In this document: positions 61,908 to 64,000 of the stretch, piece by piece
How positions within the stretch are numbered: position 1 is the first letter of the stretch
Layout of the letters: the number at the start of each line of letters is the position of its first letter
NCBI RefSeq assembly: GCF_000092425.1
Contig: NC_014221.1
Coordinates: 1,865,001-1,929,000 of the forward strand
DNA: 64,000 bases
Origin: Truepera radiovictrix DSM 17093
Lineage (GTDB): Bacteria; Deinococcota; Deinococci; Deinococcales; Trueperaceae
Direction of reading: 5' to 3'
Position numbers and translations under genes: made by a program
Notes under the pieces: model-generated
Told to the model about the DNA's origin: nothing
The model's input: only the letters and a program-made list of their open reading frames with translations
Databases searched by the model: none

Positions 61908-62354
61908 TTACGCCCCGTCCTCGGGGTGCCGGATCATCAGGTAGGGCTTTTTGGCCCGCCGCAGCGCCCCCTCGGCGACCGAGCCGAACACGAAGCGGTT
62001 AAACCCGCGCCGCCCGTGCGTCCCCATCACCACCAGGTCGTGCGCGTCTTCGGCCTTGTGAATCGCCTCCACGGGGTGCTGCCGCTCGGCGAGCTGCACC
62101 TGGCAGGGGACCCCCGCCTCCTGCGCGAGCACCTGCGCGCGCGCGAGCGCCTCCTCGGCGGCGCGCTTGAGGTCCTCGTAGAGCTGCGGTTCGTAGGCGA
62201 GCGCCCCGGGGGTGGCGTACATCGGCAGCGCGGGGTCCTCCAGGGCGTACAAAAAGGTGACGGTCGCGCCCAAGGCTTTGGCGAGCGTCAGGCCCTGCCG
62301 GATCGCCGCCTCGCTGCACGCACTCCCGTCGGTCGGCATCAGCATGCGCTTCAT
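61908..62354 (-). CDS. Universal stress protein
   Basis: A 148-residue UspA-fold protein. MKRMLMPTDGSACSEAAIRQ opens the fold, and the ATP-binding pattern G-2x-G-9x-G(S/T) appears as VVMGTHGRRGFNRFVFGSVA (about 110-129). It is expected to bind ATP. ATG 62354 is the start. A copy of the 17-bp repeat lies 89 bases upstream. It probably forms an operon with the dehydrogenase. Confidence 0.95.
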   Translation of the reverse strand: MKRMLMPTDGSACSEAAIRQGLTLAKALGATVTFLYALEDPALPMYATPGALAYEPQLYEDLKRAAEEALARAQVLAQEAGVPCQVQLAERQHPVEAIHKAEDAHDLVVMGTHGRRGFNRFVFGSVAEGALRRAKKPYLMIRHPEDGA

Positions 62355-62430
62355 CGCTTCTCCTCTCTTGAGCTCACGTAATGCTTAGGCACAGCTTAGG
62401 GAGCCCCCAGGGGGGCGTCAAGCCGGAAAG

Positions 62431-62448
62431 CCCGACGCCGCTGTCGGG
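62431..62448. terminator. Hairpin CCCGAC/GTCGGG with T5 on the plus strand
   Basis: CCCGAC-GCCGCT-GTCGGG is followed by GTTTTT on the plus strand. On the minus strand it lies just past the kinase stop. It overlaps the 17-bp repeat, so the hairpin may partly be a by-product of that motif. Confidence 0.4.
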
Positions 62449-62459
62449 GTTTTTACGAC
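62443..62459. promoter_or_regulatory. 17-bp inverted repeat, copy 3
   Basis: On the minus strand GTCGTAAAAACCCCGAC, 89 bases before the stress-protein start, with one mismatch in the palindrome. An additional GTCGGG follows six bases after the A at the end, as in copy 2. Confidence 0.55.
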
Positions 62460-62499
62460 GCCTGTTGACAGGAGGCTTCGGGGCGCGCTTCGGGGCACG

Positions 62500-64000
62500 T
62501 CACGTCCGCGCGTCACGGCCCCCGAGCGGCAGCCGCGCGCTCAAGGTGGTCCCGCGCCCGGGAGCGCTCTCGAGGCGCAAGGAGCCGCCCAAAAGCTCGA
62601 GCCGCTCGCGCATCCCCAGCAGGCCGACGTGCCCGTCCGTGGGGGGGCGGCTGGTGTCGAAGCCGACGCCGTCGTCCTCGACGGTGAGCTGCACCCGCGC
62701 GCGCGTCGCGGTGAGCACCACCGACGCGTGCGCCGCGCGCGCGTGCCGCACGACGTTGTTGAGCGCCTCCTGGAGCACGCGGTAGACCACGATCTCCTGC
62801 TGGCGCGTGAGGCGCTCCGGCAGGTGCACGAGCAGGTCGACCCTCACCCCCGAGCTCTCGGCGAGCTCGCGGACGAAGCGCCGCGCGGCCGCCTCGAGCC
62901 CCAACTCGTCTAAGAGCGCCGGGCGCAGGTCGCGCGAGATGCGCCGCACGTCCTCCAAGGTCTCGGCGACGAGCCGCCTAAGCGCCCCGAGCGCCTCCGG
63001 GGTGGGGTTGTCGAGCGCGGCGTTGAGCCCCAGACCGAGCGCCGTCAGGGCTTGGCCGACCCCGTCGTGCAGGTCGCGCGAGATGCGCGCCCGCTCCTCC
63101 TCTTGGGCGCTCAACAGGGCCTCGAGCGCCCGCTGCCGCGCGGTCACGTCCATCACCAGAGCGGCCCCCCGCGTGGCGCGCCCCGCCTCGTCGGTGAGCA
63201 GCACGCTCGACCACTCGCAGAGCAGCAGGCGCCCGTCTTTGGTGCGGTTCCGGAAGGTGCCGCGCTCCCCCGTGGGCGCCACTTGGCCGGCCAGGAGCGC
63301 CCGCAACGCGGGGTCGTCGTCGACGAGCAGCTGCTCGGCGCGCAGCTTGCCGACGGCCTCGTCGGCGGTGTAGCCGAAAAGCCGCTCCGCCGCCGGGTTC
63401 CAAGCCAGCAGCAGACCGTCCGGCAAGCGCCACTCGAGCACCGCCAGGGGGGTCTTTTCGACGTGGAGCGCGGCGCGTTGGGCGCTCTCGCGCAGCGCCT
63501 GCTGCGCCCGCACCCGCTCGCTGATGTCGAGCGCGACGGCGACGAACACGCCCGCATCCTCCGCCTCGAGGCAGGTCTCGGGGTGCGCGCCCTCGGGGCG
63601 GTACTGCAGGTGCACCTCGACGGGGTAGGTACTCCCGTCCTTGCGGCGGTGCAGCGTCTGCAGCTGCGCGCTGCGCCGCGCGCCCGCGCGCAGAGGGGCG
63701 AGCAGCGCCCTTAGCTCCGCGTGGCTTAGGGGCGTGAGGTCTAGGAGCGTGCGCACCCGCAGCTCTTCGGTGGTGTAGCCGAGGTTGCGGCGCGCCCCCT
63801 CGTTGACGAAAGTAAAGCGCAGCGAGCGGGCGTCGAAGAGGTAGATCTCGTTTAACGACGCCTCGAGCACCCCCCCCAGACGCGCGAGCTCCGCCGCCGA
63901 GCGTTTGCGCTCGCGCAGGTCGCGTATCGCCGCCACCACCAGGTCGCCTTCGGCGGCCCTAAGGGGCGTCAAGCTGATCTCGACGGGGATCTCCGCGCCG
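62500..64000 (-). CDS. PAS-domain sensor histidine kinase, NarL-partner type (partial)
   Basis: At least 500 residues; the frame is open to the window edge (EIPVEISLTPLRAAEGDLVV is the end of a PAS domain), so the true start lies outside. Two more PAS domains follow (IYLFDARSLRFTFVNEGARR and LAVLEWRLPDGLLLAWNPAA). The kinase core is HisKA_3: EEERARISRDLHDGVGQALT with the phospho-histidine, then HATPase with NNVVRHARAAHASV and VEDDGVGFDTSRP. Such kinases pair with LuxR-type regulators; the one at 52559-53194 is a candidate partner. Confidence 0.93.
   Translation of the reverse strand, partial: GAEIPVEISLTPLRAAEGDLVVAAIRDLRERKRSAAELARLGGVLEASLNEIYLFDARSLRFTFVNEGARRNLGYTTEELRVRTLLDLTPLSHAELRALLAPLRAGARRSAQLQTLHRRKDGSTYPVEVHLQYRPEGAHPETCLEAEDAGVFVAVALDISERVRAQQALRESAQRAALHVEKTPLAVLEWRLPDGLLLAWNPAAERLFGYTADEAVGKLRAEQLLVDDDPALRALLAGQVAPTGERGTFRNRTKDGRLLLCEWSSVLLTDEAGRATRGAALVMDVTARQRALEALLSAQEEERARISRDLHDGVGQALTALGLGLNAALDNPTPEALGALRRLVAETLEDVRRISRDLRPALLDELGLEAAARRFVRELAESSGVRVDLLVHLPERLTRQQEIVVYRVLQEALNNVVRHARAAHASVVLTATRARVQLTVEDDGVGFDTSRPPTDGHVGLLGMRERLELLGGSLRLESAPGRGTTLSARLPLGGRDART

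Noticed and set aside
60959-61944. Plus-strand frames opposite the alcohol dehydrogenase and stress-protein genes
   Set aside because: Antisense openness is common in GC-rich genes with strong third-position bias.

Overview
The window is GC-rich bacterial chromosome, densely packed on both strands. It is most consistent with the Deinococcota, probably a Truepera-like member. This is inferred from three things: a Rad52/DdrA-type recombination protein, many start codons placed 5-8 bases after a TANNNT -10 box (the leaderless layout known from Deinococcus), and very frequent GTG/TTG starts with ATGA/GTGA overlaps. No rRNA, tRNA or CRISPR array was recognised.

Layout. 1-2175: end of a sugar ABC operon (binding protein, two permeases). 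2471-4206: FAA hydrolase and metallo-beta-lactamase-fold hydrolase. 4266-7040 (minus): iron-type ABC permease and binding protein without an ATPase. 7116-10110: glycine-betaine-type ABC system, with the binding protein divergent from the ATPase-permease pair. 10180-14238 (minus): GH31 glycosidase, metallophosphoesterase, Rad52/DdrA-like protein. 14416-17295: large membrane/TPR-like protein and a DUF427 protein. 17469-21393 (minus): seven-gene Mrp/Mbh-type cation antiporter operon behind a structured leader. 21642-27218: EamA transporter, then arginine biosynthesis (argG behind an Arg-rich leader peptide and terminator, argH, argA-type acetyltransferase) with a small GTGA-coupled nucleotidyltransferase pair inside. 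27277-36595: TPR-GGDEF cyclase, asparaginase, lysyl-oxidase-like protein, cupin, methylmalonyl-CoA epimerase, VanZ-like, proC, tgt, AFG1/ZapE ATPase.

36617-37732 holds two broken tandem lipoprotein paralogues. 37863-44919 holds transaldolase and the translation block hisS-aspS-HAD-asnS. 44990-47880 is a lower-GC, apparently acquired stretch: astacin protease plus lipoprotein, debris, and a Phd/VapC-like toxin-antitoxin pair lying between a decayed copy of the uup 3' end and the intact uup gene. 50665-52086 is a large Ig-like lipoprotein.

52559-64000 looks like a stress or dormancy island: NarL-type response regulator, short-chain dehydrogenase, flavodoxin, small membrane proteins, CBS protein, alcohol dehydrogenase, universal stress protein and a PAS histidine kinase running off the window. 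Three copies of a 17-bp inverted repeat (GTCGG-N7-CCGAC type) lie upstream of the dehydrogenase, CBS and stress-protein genes, which suggests a shared regulator. A 919-bp IS5-family element has interrupted an RDD membrane-protein gene here.

Two architectural themes recur. Long perfect hairpins made from a shared degenerate repeat vocabulary separate transcription units. Several main genes are preceded by 13-20-codon mini-ORFs that end inside the start codon region of the main gene, pointing to translational coupling from short leaders.
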